A model generated the notes under the pieces. That model searched no databases. It saw nothing but the letters and a program-made list of their open reading frames with translations, and had not been told where the DNA came from. From Hydractinia symbiolongicarpus (lineage: Eukaryota; Cnidaria; Hydrozoa; Anthoathecata; Hydractiniidae): a stretch of 64,000 nucleotides of DNA. This document shows, one piece after another, positions 21,788-34,551 of this stretch. Every line of letters starts with the position of its first letter. The first letter of the stretch is position 1. The DNA lies in NCBI RefSeq assembly GCF_029227915.1, contig NC_079877.1, positions 34,871,851 to 34,935,850 of the forward strand, written 5' to 3'. Position numbers and translations under genes: made by a program.

Positions 21788-22913
21788 TTTTTGTTTGCCG
21801 GCGATTAAACCTCTTTCATTAAGCGTCTCATCAAAAATGAAAACATTTTTGAAAACTACAAGTCTCATGCGTTTTAGTGGTTAAAAAATAATTTAAAAAA
21901 TCGTTCGGGAAATGAGTTTACTCCCTGGGTACTTTCTTTGTATACTTTTGACTATACGGGCCGAGTCCGAGATTTACGGGAAATCGCGGGTTTTCGTTTC
22001 CGGCGATTAAACTTCTTTTATTCAGCGTCCCATCAAAAATGAAAACATTTTTGAAAACTACAAGTTTTATGCGTTTTAGTGGTGAAAAAATAATATAAAA
22101 AATCGTTCAGGAAATGAGTTTACTCCCTGGGTACTTTTTTGGTGTACTTTTGATTATACGGGCCGAGTCCGGGGTTTACGGGAAATGGCGGGTTTTCGTT
22201 TGCCGGCGATTAAACCTCTTTCATTAAGCGTCTCATTAAATATGAAAATATTTTTGAAAACTACAAGAGTCATTCGTTCTAGTGGTGCAGAAATAATATA
22301 AAAAATCGTTCAGGAAATGAGTTTACTCCCTGGGTACTTTCTTTGTATACTTTTGACTATACGGGCCGAGTCCGGGGTTTACGGGAAATGGCGGGTTTTC
22401 GTTTGCCGGCCATTAAACTCCATTTATTCAGCGTCTCATCAAAAATGAAAACATTTTTAAAAACTACAAGTCTCATGGGCTTTAGTGGTGAAATAATAAT
22501 TTAAATAATCGTTCGGGAAATGAGTTTACTCCCTGGGTACTTTCTTTGTATAATTCTGACTATACGTGCCGAGTCTGGGGTTTACGGGAAATGGCGGGTT
22601 TTCGTTTGCCGGCGATTAAACTCCTTTTATTCAGCGTTTCATCAAAAATGAAAACATTTTTAAAAACTACAAGTCTCATGGGCTTTAGTGGTGAAATAAT
22701 AATTTAAATAATCGTTCGGGAAATGATTTTACTCCCGGGGTATTTTCTTTGTATACTTTTGACTATACGGGCCGAGTCCGAGATTTACGGGAAATCGCGA
22801 GTTTTCGTTTCCGGCGATTAAACTTCTTTTATTCAGCGTCCCATCAAAAATGAAAACATTTTTGAAAACTACAAGTTTTATGCGTTTTAGTGGTGAAAAA
22901 ATAATATAAAAAA

Positions 22914-24133
22914 TCGTTCAGAAAATGAGTTTACTCCCTGGGTACTTTCTTGGTGTACTTTTGACTATACGGGCCGAGTCCGGGGTTTACGGGAAATGGC
23001 GGGTTTTCGTTTGCCGACCATTAAACTCCATTTATTCAGCGTCTCATCAAAAATGAAAACATTTTTAAAAACTACAAGTCTCATGCGATTTAGTGGTGAA
23101 AAGATAATTTAAAAAATCGTTTTGGAAATGAGTTTACTCACAGGGTACTTTCTTTGTATACATTCGACTATACGGGGCAAGCCCGTGATTTACGGGAAAT
23201 CGCGGGCTTTCGTTTGCCGGCGATTAAACCTCTTTCATTAAGCGTCTCATTAAATATGAAAATATTTTTGAAAACTACAAGACTCATTCGTTCTAGTGGT
23301 GCAGAAATAATTTGAAAAATCGTTCGGGGAAATCAGTTTACTCCTTCGGTACTTTCTTTATATACATTCAACTATACGGGACAAGCCCGGGATTTACGGG
23401 AAATCGCGGGTTTTCGTTTGCCGGCGATTAAACTTCTTTTATTCAGCGTCTCATCAAAAATGAAAACATTTTTGAAAACTACAAGTTTTATGCGTTTTAG
23501 TGGTGAAAAAATAATATAACAAATCGTTCAGGAAATGAGTTTACTCCCTGGGTACTTTCTTGGTGTACTTTTGACTATACGGGCCGAGTCCGGGGTTTAC
23601 GGGAAATGGCGGGTTTTCGTTTGCCGGCCATTAAACTCCATTTATTCAGCGTCTCATCAAAAATGAAAACATTTTTAAAAACTACAAGTCTCATGCGATT
23701 TAGTGGTGAAAAGATAATTTAAAAAATCGTTTTGGAAATGAGTTTACTCACAGGGTACTTTCTTTGTATACATTCGACTATACGGGACAAGCCCGTGATT
23801 TACGGGAAATCGCGGGCTTTCGTTTGCCGGCGATTAAACCTCTTTCATTAAGCGTCTCATTAAATATGAAAATATTTTTGAAAACTACAAGACTCATTCG
23901 TTCTAGTGGTGCAGAAATAATTTGAAAAATCGTTCGGGGAAATCAGTTTACTCCTTCGGTACTTTCTTTATATACATTCAACTATACGGGACAAGCCCGG
24001 GATTTACGGGAAATCGCGGGTTTTCGTTTGCCGGCGATTAAACTTCTTTTATTCAGCGTCTCATCAAAAATGAAAACATTTTTGAAAACTACAAGTCTTA
24101 TGCGTTTTAGTGGTGAAAAAATAATTTAAAAAA
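22914..24133 (+). repeat. 610-bp 3-mer (A-B-D), two tandem copies
   Basis: Units 22914-23523 and 23524-24133 each contain an A monomer with CTTGGTGTAC, a B monomer with CAAGCCCGTGATTTACGGG and CGGGCTTTCG, and a D monomer with CTCCTTCGG. The pair is copied again at 26363-26972 and 26973-27582 inside the second 3449-bp unit. Confidence 0.9.
23320..23523 (+). repeat. Type D monomer (204 bp)
   Basis: This subfamily is marked by TCGTTCGGGGAAATCAG (one extra G, and CAG for GAG), CTCCTTCGG or CTCCTTGGG, TTTATATACATTCAAC and GGGACAAGCCCGGG. It usually follows a B monomer whose tail reads ATTCGTTCTAGTGGTGCAG. Copies lie near 21496, 23930, 26769, 27379 and 37330, with later relatives near 43554, 45784, 48981 and 63069. 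GTATAC is changed to ATATAC or ATATGC. Confidence 0.85.
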
Positions 24134-25761
24134 TCGTTCTGGAAATGAGTTTACTCACAAGGTACTTTCTTTGTATACATTCGACTATACGGGCCAACCC
24201 CGGGATTTGTGGGAAATCGCGGGTTTTTGTTTGCCGGCGATTAAACCTCTTTCATTAAGCGTCTCATCAAAAATGAAAACATTTTTAAAAACTACAAGTC
24301 TCATGCGTTTTAGTGGTTAAAAAATAATTTAAAAAATCGTTCGGGAAATGAGTTTACTCCCTGGGTACTTTCTTTGTATACTTTTGACTATACGGGCCGA
24401 GTCCGAGATTTACGGGAAATCGCGGGTTTTCGTTTCCGGCGTTTAAACTTCTTTTATTCAGCGTCCCATCAAAAATGAAAACATTTTTGAAAACTACAAG
24501 TCTCATGCGTTTTAGTGGTGAAAAAATAATATAAAAAATCGTTCAGGAAATGAGTTTACTCCCTGGGTACTTTCTTTGTATACTTTTGACTATACGGGCC
24601 GAGTCCGGGGTTTACGGGAAATGGCGGGTTTTCGTTTGCCGGCCATTAAACTCCATTTATTCAGCGTCTCATCAAAAATGAAAACATTTTTAAAAACTAC
24701 AAGTCTCATGGGCTTTAGTGGTGAAATAATAATTTAAAAAATCGTTCGGGAAATGAGTTTACTCCCTGGGTACTTTCTTTGCATACTTTTGACTATACGG
24801 GCCGAGTCTGGGATTTATGGGAAATCGCAGGTTTTCGTTTGCCGGCGATTAAACTTCTTTTATTCAGCGTCTCATCAAAAATGAAAACATTTTTGAAAAC
24901 TACAAGTCTCATGCGATTTAGTGGTGAAAAGATAATTTAAAAAATCGTTCTGGAAATGAGTTTACTCACAGGGTACTTTCTTTGTATACATTCGACTATA
25001 CGGGTCAAGCCCGGGATTTGTTGGAAATCGCGGGTTTTCGTTTGCCGGCGATTAAACCTCTTTCATTAAGCGTCTCATCAAAAATGAAAACATTTTTGAA
25101 AACTACAAGTCTCATGTGCTTTAGTGGTTAAAAAATAATTTAAAAAATCGTTCGGGAAATGAGTTTACTCCCTGGGTACTTTCTTTGTATACTTTTGACT
25201 ATACGGGCCGAGTCCGGGGTTTACGGGAAATGGCGGGTTTTCGTTTGCCGGCCATTAAACTCCATTTATTCAGCGTCTCATCAAAAATGAAAACATTTTT
25301 AAAAACTACAAGTCTCATGGGTTTAGTGGTGAAATAATAATTTAAAAAATCGTTCGGGAAATGAGTTTACTCCCTGGGTACTTTCGTTGCATACTTTTGA
25401 CTATACGGGCCGAGTCTGGGATTTACGGGAAATCGCAGGTTTTCGTTTGCCGGCGATTAAACTTCTTTTATTCGGCGTCTCATCAAAAATAAAAACATTT
25501 TTGAAAACTACAAGTCTCATGCGTTTTAGTGGTAAAAAGATAATTTAAAAAATCGTTCGGGAAATGAGTTTACTCACAGGGTACTTTCTTTGTATACATT
25601 CGACTATACGGGTCAAGCCCGGGATTTGTGGGAAATCGCGGGTTTTTGTTTGCCGGCGATTAAACCTCTTTCATTAAGCGTCTCATCAAAAATGAAAACA
25701 TTTTGAAAACTACAAGTCTCATGCCTTTTAGTGGTTAAAAAATAATTTAAAAAATCGTTCG

Positions 25762-28700
25762 GGAAATGAGTTTACTCCCTGGGTACTTTCTTTGTATACT
25801 TTTGACTATACGGGCCGAGTCCGGGGTTTACGGGAAATGGCGGGTTTTCGTTTGCCGGCCATTAAACTCCATTTATTCAGCGTCTCATCAAAAATGAAAA
25901 CATTTTTAAAAACTACAAGTCTCATGGGCTTTAGTGGTGAAATAATAATTTAAATAATCGTTCGGGAAATGAGTTTACTCCCTGGGTACTTTCTTTGTAT
26001 AATTCTGACTATACGTGCCGAGTCTGGGGTTTACGGGAAATGGCGGGTTTTCGTTTGCCGGCGATTAAACTCCTTTTATTCAGCGTTTCATCAAAAATGA
26101 AAACATTTTTAAAAACTACAAGTCTCATGGGCTTTAGTGGTGAAATAATAATTTAAATAATCGTTCGGGAAATGATTTTACTCCCGGGGTATTTTCTTTG
26201 TATACTTTTGACTATACGGGCCGAGTCCGAGATTTACGGGAAATCGCGAGTTTTCGTTTCCGGCGATTAAACTTCTTTTATTCAGCGTCCCATCAAAAAT
26301 GAAAACATTTTTGAAAACTACAAGTTTTATGCGTTTTAGTGGTGAAAAAATAATATAAAAAATCGTTCAGAAAATGAGTTTACTCCCTGGGTACTTTCTT
26401 GGTGTACTTTTGACTATACGGGCCGAGTCCGGGGTTTACGGGAAATGGCGGGTTTTCGTTTGCCGGCCATTAAACTCCATTTATTCAGCGTCTCATCAAA
26501 AATGAAAACATTTTTAAAAACTACAAGTCTCATGCGATTTAGTGGTGAAAAGATAATTTAAAAAATCGTTTTGGAAATGAGTTTACTCACAGGGTACTTT
26601 CTTTGTATACATTCGACTATACGGGGCAAGCCCGTGATTTACGGGAAATCGCGGGCTTTCGTTTGCCGGCGATTAAACCTCTTTCATTAAGCGTCTCATT
26701 AAATATGAAAATATTTTTGAAAACTACAAGACTCATTCGTTCTAGTGGTGCAGAAATAATTTGAAAAATCGTTCGGGGAAATCAGTTTACTCCTTCGGTA
26801 CTTTCTTTATATACATTCAACTATACGGGACAAGCCCGGGATTTACGGGAAATCGCGGGTTTTCGTTTGCCGGCGATTAAACTTCTTTTATTCAGCGTCT
26901 CATCAAAAATGAAAACATTTTTGAAAACTACAAGTTTTATGCGTTTTAGTGGTGAAAAAATAATATAACAAATCGTTCAGGAAATGAGTTTACTCCCTGG
27001 GTACTTTCTTGGTGTACTTTTGACTATACGGGCCGAGTCCGGGGTTTACGGGAAATGGCGGGTTTTCGTTTGCCGGCCATTAAACTCCATTTATTCAGCG
27101 TCTCATCAAAAATGAAAACATTTTTAAAAACTACAAGTCTCATGCGATTTAGTGGTGAAAAGATAATTTAAAAAATCGTTTTGGAAATGAGTTTACTCAC
27201 AGGGTACTTTCTTTGTATACATTCGACTATACGGGACAAGCCCGTGATTTACGGGAAATCGCGGGCTTTCGTTTGCCGGCGATTAAACCTCTTTCATTAA
27301 GCGTCTCATTAAATATGAAAATATTTTTGAAAACTACAAGACTCATTCGTTCTAGTGGTGCAGAAATAATTTGAAAAATCGTTCGGGGAAATCAGTTTAC
27401 TCCTTCGGTACTTTCTTTATATACATTCAACTATACGGGACAAGCCCGGGATTTACGGGAAATCGCGGGTTTTCGTTTGCCGGCGATTAAACTTCTTTTA
27501 TTCAGCGTCTCATCAAAAATGAAAACATTTTTGAAAACTACAAGTCTTATGCGTTTTAGTGGTGAAAAAATAATTTAAAAAATCGTTCTGGAAATGAGTT
27601 TACTCACAAGGTACTTTCTTTGTATACATTCGACTATACGGGCCAACCCCGGGATTTGTGGGAAATCGCGGGTTTTTGTTTGCCGGCGATTAAACCTCTT
27701 TCATTAAGCGTCTCATCAAAAATGAAAACATTTTTAAAAACTACAAGTCTCATGCGTTTTAGTGGTTAAAAAATAATTTAAAAAATCGTTCGGGAAATGA
27801 GTTTACTCCCTGGGTACTTTCTTTGTATACTTTTGACTATACGGGCCGAGTCCGAGATTTACGGGAAATCGCGGGTTTTCGTTTCCGGCGTTTAAACTTC
27901 TTTTATTCAGCGTCCCATCAAAAATGAAAACATTTTTGAAAACTACAAGTCTCATGCGTTTTAGTGGTGAAAAAATAATATAAAAAATCGTTCAGGAAAT
28001 GAGTTTACTCCCTGGGTACTTTCTTTGTATACTTTTGACTATACGGGCCGAGTCCGGGGTTTACGGGAAATGGCGGGTTTTCGTTTGCCGGCCATTAAAC
28101 TCCATTTATTCAGCGTCTCATCAAAAATGAAAACATTTTTAAAAACTACAAGTCTCATGGGCTTTAGTGGTGAAATAATAATTTAAAAAATCGTTCGGGA
28201 AATGAGTTTACTCCCTGGGTACTTTCTTTGCATACTTTTGACTATACGGGCCGAGTCTGGGATTTATGGGAAATCGCAGGTTTTCGTTTGCCGGCGATTA
28301 AACTTCTTTTATTCAGCGTCTCATCAAAAATGAAAACATTTTTGAAAACTACAAGTCTCATGCGATTTAGTGGTGAAAAGATAATTTAAAAAATCGTTCT
28401 GGAAATGAGTTTACTCACAGGGTACTTTCTTTGTATACATTCGACTATACGGGTCAAGCCCGGGATTTGTTGGAAATCGCGGGTTTTCGTTTGCCGGCGA
28501 TTAAACCTCTTTCATTAAGCGTCTCATCAAAAATGAAAACATTTTTGAAAACTACAAGTCTCATGTGCTTTAGTGGTTAAAAAATAATTTAAAAAATCGT
28601 TCGGGAAATGAGTTTACTCCCTGGGTACTTTCTTTGTATACTTTTGACTATACGGGCCGAGTCCGGGGTTTACGGGAAATGGCGGGTTTTCGTTTGCCGG

Positions 28701-29210
28701 CCATTAAACTCCATTTATTCAGCGTCTCATCAAAAATGAAAACATTTTTAAAAACTACAAGTCTCATGGGTTTAGTGGTGAAATAATAATTTAAAAAATC
28801 GTTCGGGAAATGAGTTTACTCCCTGGGTACTTTCGTTGCATACTTTTGACTATACGGGCCGAGTCTGGGATTTACGGGAAATCGCAGGTTTTCGTTTGCC
28901 GGCGATTAAACTTCTTTTATTCGGCGTCTCATCAAAAATAAAAACATTTTTGAAAACTACAAGTCTCATGCGTTTTAGTGGTAAAAAGATAATTTAAAAA
29001 ATCGTTCGGGAAATGAGTTTACTCACAGGGTACTTTCTTTGTATACATTCGACTATACGGGTCAAGCCCGGGATTTGTGGGAAATCGCGGGTTTTTGTTT
29101 GCCGGCGATTAAACCTCTTTCATTAAGCGTCTCATCAAAAATGAAAACATTTTGAAAACTACAAGTCTCATGCCTTTTAGTGGTTAAAAAATAATTTAAA
29201 AAATCGTTCG
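25762..29210 (+). repeat. 3449-bp tandem duplication, copy 2
   Basis: This is collinear with 22313-25761. One visible difference is TTGCCGGCC near 26461 against TTGCCGACC near 23012. Homology to copy 1 continues weakly to about 29270 before switching (GGGTGCTTTC at 29233, then AATCGCAGG). Near-identity implies a recent tandem duplication. Confidence 0.93.
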
Positions 29211-30623
29211 GGAAATGAGTTTACTCCCTGGGTGCTTTCTTTGTATACTTTTGACTATACGGGCCGAGTCTGGGGTTTACGGGAAATCGCAGGTTTTCGT
29301 TTGCCGGCGATTAAACTTCTTTTATTCAGCGTCTCATCAAAAATGAAAACATTTTTGAAAACTACAAGTCTTATGCGTTTTAGTGGTGAAAAAATAATTT
29401 AAAAAATCGTTCTGGAAATGAGTTTACTCACAGGGTACTTTCTTTGTATACATTCGACTATACGGGCCAACCCCGGGATTTGTGGGAAATCGCGGGTTTT
29501 TGTTTGCCGGCGATTAAACCTCTTTCATTAAGCGTCTCATCAAAAATGAAAACATTTTTGAAAACTACAAGTCTCATGCGTTTTAGTGGTTAAAAAATAA
29601 TTTAAAAAATCGTTCGGGAAATGAGTTTACTCCCTGGGTACTTTCTTTGTATACTTTTGACTATACGGGCCGAGTCCGAGATTTACGGGAAATCGCGGGT
29701 TTTCGTTTCCGGCGTTTAAACTTCTTTTATTCAGCGTCCCATCAAAAATGAAAACATTTTTGAAAACTACAAGTCTCATGCGTTTTAGTGGTGAAAAAAT
29801 AATATAAAAAATCGTTCAGGAAATGAGTTTACTCCCTGGGTACTTTCTTTGTATACTTTTGACTATACGGGCCGAGTCCGGGGTTTACGGGAAATGGCGG
29901 GTTTTCGTTTGCCGGCCATTAAACTCCATTTATTCAGCGTCTCATCAAAAATGAAAACATTTTTAAAAACTACAAGTCTCATGGGCTTTAGTGGTGAAAT
30001 AATAATTTAAAAAATCGTTCGGGAAATGAGTTTACTCCCTGGGTACTTTCTTTGCATACTTTTGACTATACGGGCCGAGTCTGGGATTTATGGGAAATCG
30101 CAGGTTTTCGTTTGCCGGCGATTAAACTTCTTTTATTCAGCGTCTCATCAAAAATGAAAACATGTTTGAAAACTACAAGTCTCTTGCGATTTAGTGGTGA
30201 AAAGATAATTTAAAAAATCGTTCTGGAAATGAGTTTACTCACAGGGTACTTTCTTTGTATACATTCGACTATACGGGTCAAGCCCGGGATTTGTGGGAAA
30301 TCGCGGGTTTTCGTTTGCCGGCGATTAAACTTCTTTTATTCAGCGTCTCATCAAAAATGAAAACATTTTTGAAAACTACAAGTCTCATGCGATTTAGTTG
30401 TGAAAAGATAATTTAAAAAATCGTTCTGGAAATGAGTTTACTCACAGGGTACTTTCTTTGTATACATTCGACTATACGGGTCAAGCCCGGGATTTGTGGG
30501 AAATCGCGGGTTTTTGTTTGCCGGCGATTAAACCTCTTTCATTAAGCGTCTCATCAAAAATGAAAACATTTTTGAAAACTACAAGTCTCATGTGCTTTAG
30601 TGGTTAAAAGATAATTTAAAAAA
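29211..30623 (+). repeat. Partial third copy of the 3449-bp unit's distal part
   Basis: About 29300-30325 matches 27476-28501 at an offset of 1824 bp, with substitutions such as CATGTTTGAAAAC near 30163 and CTCTTGCGATT near 30181. After that a B monomer (30421-30623) is the last B copy before 37127. Confidence 0.88.
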
Positions 30624-30826
30624 TCGTTCGGGAAATGAGTTTACTCCCTGGGTACTTTCTTTGTATACTTTTGACTATACGGGCCGAGTCCGGGGTTTAC
30701 GGGAAATGGCGGGTTTTCGTTTGTTGGCCATTAAACTCCATTTATTCAGCGTCTCATCAAAAATGAAAACATTTTTAAAAACTACAAGTCTCATGGGCTT
30801 TAGTGGTGAAATAATAATTTAAAAAA

Positions 30827-30999
30827 TCGTTCGGGAAATGAGTTTACTCCCTGGGTACTTTCGTTGCATACTTTAGAAATCGCAGGTTTTCGTTTGCCGG
30901 CGATTAAACTTCTTTTATTCAGCGTCTCATCAAAAATGAAAACATTTTTAAAAACTACAAGTCTCATGGGCTTTAATGGTGAAATAATAATTTAAAAAA
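30827..30999 (+). repeat. 173-bp monomer with 30-bp net internal deletion
   Basis: The sequence goes from TTGCATACTTT directly to AGAAATCGCAGG. A full sister (near 28800-28890) has GACTATACGGG, CCGAGTCTGGG and TTTACGG between. The deletion removes three of the four GGG tracts. The AGAAATCG end resembles monomers with TTTACGAGAAATCG, so the join may be between two variants. I saw only this one copy, so it looks recent or unamplified. Confidence 0.85.
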
Positions 31000-33900
31000 T
31001 CGTTCGTGAAATGAGTTTACTCCCTGGGTACTTTCTTTGAATACTTTTGACTATACGGGCCGAGTCTGGGATTTACGGGAAATCGCAGGTTTTCGTTTGC
31101 CGGCGATTAAACTTCTTTTATTCAGCGTCTCATCAAAAATGAAAACATGGGCTTTAGTGGTTAAATAATAATTTAAAAAATCGTTCGGGAAATGAGTTTA
31201 CTCCCTGGGTACTTTTTTTGTATACTTTTGACTTTAGTCCGGGATTTACGGGAAATCGCAGGTTTTCGTTTGCCGGCGATTAAACTTCTTTTATTCAGCG
31301 TCTCATCAAAAATGAAAACATTTTTGAAAACTAGAGGTCTCATGCGTTTTAGTGGTGAAAAAATAATTTAAAAAATCGTTCGGGAAATGAGTTTACTCCC
31401 TGGGTACTTTCTTTGTATACTTTTGACTATACGGACCGAGTCCGGGGTTTACGGGAAATGGCGGGTTTTCGTTTGCCGGCGATTAAACTTCTTTTATTCA
31501 GCGTCTCATCAAAAGTGAAAACATTTTTAAAAACTACAAGTCTCATGCGTTTTAGTGGTTAAAAAATAATTTAAAAAATCGTTCGGGAAATGCGTTTACT
31601 CCCTGGGTACTTTCTTTGTATACTTTTGACTATACGGGCCGAGCCGGGATTTACGGGAAATCGCGGGTTTTCATTTCCGGCGATTAAATTTCTTTTATTC
31701 AGCGTCCCATCAAAGATGAAAACATTTTTGAAAACTACAAGTCTCATGCGTTTTAGTGGTGAAAAAGTAATATAAAAAATCGTTCGGGAAATGAGTTTAC
31801 TCCCTGGGTACTTTCTTTGTATACTTTTGACTATACGGGCCGAGCAGGGATTTACGGAAAATCGCGGGTTTTCGTTTCCGGCGATTAAATTTCTTTTATT
31901 CAGCGTCCCATCAAAAATGAAAACATTTTTGAAAATTACAAGTCTCATGCGTTTTAGTGGTTAAAAAGTAATATAAAAAATCGTTCGGGAAATGAGTTTA
32001 CTCCCTGGGTACTTTTTTTGTATACTTTTGACTATACGGGCCGAGTCCGGGGTTTACGGGAAATGGCGGGTTTTTGTTTGCCGGCGATTAAACTCCATTT
32101 ATTCAGCGTCTCATCAAAAATGAAAACATTTTTAAAAACTACAAGTCTCATGGGCTTTAGTGGTGAAATAATAATTTAAAAAATCGTTCGTGAAATGAGT
32201 TTACTCCCTGGGTACTTTCTTTGAATACTTTTGACTATACGGGCCGAGTCTGGGATTTACGGGAAATCGCAGGTTTTCGTTTGCCGGCGATTAAACTTCT
32301 TTTATTCAGCGTCTCATCAAAAATGAAAACATGGGCTTTAATGGTTAAATAATAATTTAAAAAATCGTTCGGGAAATGAGTTTACTCCCTGGGTACTTTT
32401 TTTGTATACTTTTGACTTTAGTCCGGGATTTACGGGAAATCGCAGGTTTTCGTTTGCCGGCGATTAAACTTCTTTTATTCAGCGTCTCATCAAAAATGAA
32501 AACATTTTTGAAAACTAGAGGTCTCATGCGTTTTAGTGGTGAAAAAATAATTTAAAAAATCGTTCGGGAAATGAGTTTACTCCCTGGGTACTTTCTTTGT
32601 ATACTTTTGACTATACGGACCGAGTCCGGGGTTTACGGGAAATGGCGGGTTTTCGTTTGCCGGCGATTAAACTTCTTTTATTCAGCGTCTCATCAAAAGT
32701 GAAAACATTTTTAAAAACTACAAGTCTCATGCGTTTTAGTGGTTAAAAAATAATTTAAAAAATCGTTCGGGAAATGCGTTTACTCCCTGGGTACTTTCTT
32801 TGTATACTTTTGACTATACGGGCCGAGCCGGGATTTACGGGAAATCGCGGGTTTTCATTTCCGGCGATTAAATTTCTTTTATTCAGCGTCCCATCAAAGA
32901 TGAAAACATTTTTGAAAACTACAAGTCTCATGCGTTTTAGTGGTGAAAAAGTAATATAAAAAATCGTTCGGGAAATGAGTTTACTCCCTGGGTACTTTCT
33001 TTGTATACTTTTGACTATACGGGCCGAGCAGGGATTTACGGAAAATCGCGGGTTTTCGTTTCCGGCGATTAAATTTCTTTTATTCAGCGTCCCATCAAAA
33101 ATGAAAACATTTTTGAAAATTACAAGTCTCATGCGTTTTAGTGGTTAAAAAGTAATATAAAAAATCGTTCGGGAAATGAGTTTACTCCCTGGGTACTTTT
33201 TTTGTATACTTTTGACTATACGGGCCGAGTCCGGGGTTTACGGGAAATGGCGGGTTTTTGTTTGCCGGCGATTAAACTCCATTTATTCAGCGTCTCATCA
33301 AAAATGAAAACATTTTTAAAAACTACAAGTCTCATGGGCTTTAGTGGTGAAATAATAATTTAAAAAATCGTTCGTGAAATGAGTTTACTCCCTGGGTACT
33401 TTCTTTGAATACTTTTGACTATACGGGCCGAGTCTGGGATTTACGGGAAATCGCAGGTTTTCGTTTGCCGGCGATTAAACTTCTTTTATTCAGCGTCTCA
33501 TCAAAAATGAAAACATGGGCTTTAATGGTTAAATAATAATTTAAAAAATCGTTCGGGAAATGAGTTTACTCCCTGGGTACTTTTTTTGTATACTTTTGAC
33601 TTTAGTCCGGGATTTACGGGAAATCGCAGGTTTTCGTTTGCCGGCGATTAAACTTCTTTTATTCAGCGTCTCATCAAAAATGAAAACATTTTTGAAAACT
33701 AGAGGTCTCATGCGTTTTAGTGGTGAAAAAATAATTTAAAAAATCGTTCGGGAAATGAGTTTACTCCCTGGGTACTTTCTTTGTATACTTTTGACTATAC
33801 GGACCGAGTCCGGGGTTTACGGGAAATGGCGGGTTTTCGTTTGCCGGCGATTAAACTTCTTTTATTCAGCGTCTCATCAAAAGTGAAAACATTTTTAAAA

Positions 33901-34551
33901 ACTACAAGTCTCATGCGTTTTAGTGGTTAAAAAATAATTTAAAAAATCGTTCGGGAAATGCGTTTACTCCCTGGGTACTTTCTTTGTATACTTTTGACTA
34001 TACGGGCCGAGCCGGGATTTACGGGAAATCGCGGGTTTTCATTTCCGGCGATTAAATTTCTTTTATTCAGCGTCCCATCAAAAATGAAAACATTTTTGAA
34101 AACTACAAGTCTCATGCGTTTTAGTGGTGAAAAAATAATATAAAAAATCGTTTGGGAAATGAGTTTACTCCCTGGGTACTTTCTTTGTATACTTTTGACT
34201 ATACGGGCCGAGCCGGGATTTACGGAAAATCGCGGGTTTTCGTTTCCGGCGATTAAATTTCTTTTATTCAGCGTCCCATCAAAAATGAAAACATTTTTGA
34301 AAATTACAAGTCTCATGCGTTTTAGTGGTTAAAAAGTAATATAAAAAATCGTTCGGGAAATGAGTTTACTCCCTGGGTACTTTTTTTGTATACTTTTGAC
34401 TATACGGGCCGAGTCCGGGGTTTACGGGAAATGGCGGGTTTTTGTTTGCCGGCGATTAAACTCCATTTATTCAGCGTCTCATCAAAAATGAAAACATTTT
34501 TAAAAACTACAAGTCTCATTGGCTTTAGTGGTGAAATAATAATTTAAAAAA
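31000..34551 (+). repeat. Three tandem copies of 1184-bp 6-mer HOR (form a)
   Basis: Units start at 31000, 32184 and 33368, each exactly 1184 bp. Monomer lengths are 181, 195, 203, 201, 201 and 203 bp. The two 201-bp monomers carry GAGCCGGG or GAGCAGGG with TTTCCGGCGATTAAATTTC. Only a handful of substitutions separate the units (for example CATCAAAGATG near 31710 and 32894 but CATCAAAAATG near 34078). This is the most regular part of the window and contains only type A monomers. Confidence 0.95.

Larger units (their letters stand above)
21698..21900 (+). repeat. Reference type B monomer (203 bp)
   Basis: Compared with type A this monomer differs in linked blocks: TCGTTCTGG for TCGTTCGGG, TCACAGGG for TCCCTGGG, ACATTCGAC for ACTTTTGAC, CCAAGCCCGGG for CCGAGTCCGGG, TTTGTGGG for TTTACGGG, and CCTCTTTCATTAAGCG for CTTCTTTTATTCAGCG. 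The linkage marks an old split within the family. Type B copies occur around 4.5-10.3 kb, 15.8-16.9 kb, 20.5-30.6 kb, 37.1-46 kb and 56-64 kb, and I saw none between 30624 and 37126. Confidence 0.93.
20277..22312 (+). repeat. Mixed A/B/D monomers
   Basis: This block mixes type A monomers with B monomers (starting near 20480, 21089 and 21698) and a type D monomer near 21496. One start is degraded to ATATTTCTGG at 20480. A three-monomer repeat of roughly 610 bp links the B copies. Variants such as TTTGTGGG and GGTTTTTGTTTG begin here and continue to 30.6 kb. No gene or other element is seen. Confidence 0.85.
22313..25761 (+). repeat. 3449-bp tandem duplication, copy 1
   Basis: The offset to the second copy is constant at 3449 bp. 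Shared rare marks include TTAAATAATCG (22509 and 25958 region), TACGTGCCGAG, CTTGGTGTAC, ACGGGGCAAGCCCGTG (23171 and 26620 region) and a one-T-shorter CATTTTGAAAAC. The left limit is set by CAGG at 22312 against CGGG at 25761. About 17 monomers of A, B and D types are included. Confidence 0.93.

Noticed and set aside
31571-31948. Minus-strand ORF of 125 codons and its copies at 32755-33132 and 33939-34316 as genes
   Set aside because: The frame is made of satellite monomers, repeats with the HOR period and overlaps a plus-strand frame in the same DNA. Related monomers with one-base indels break it, so there is no sign of coding constraint.
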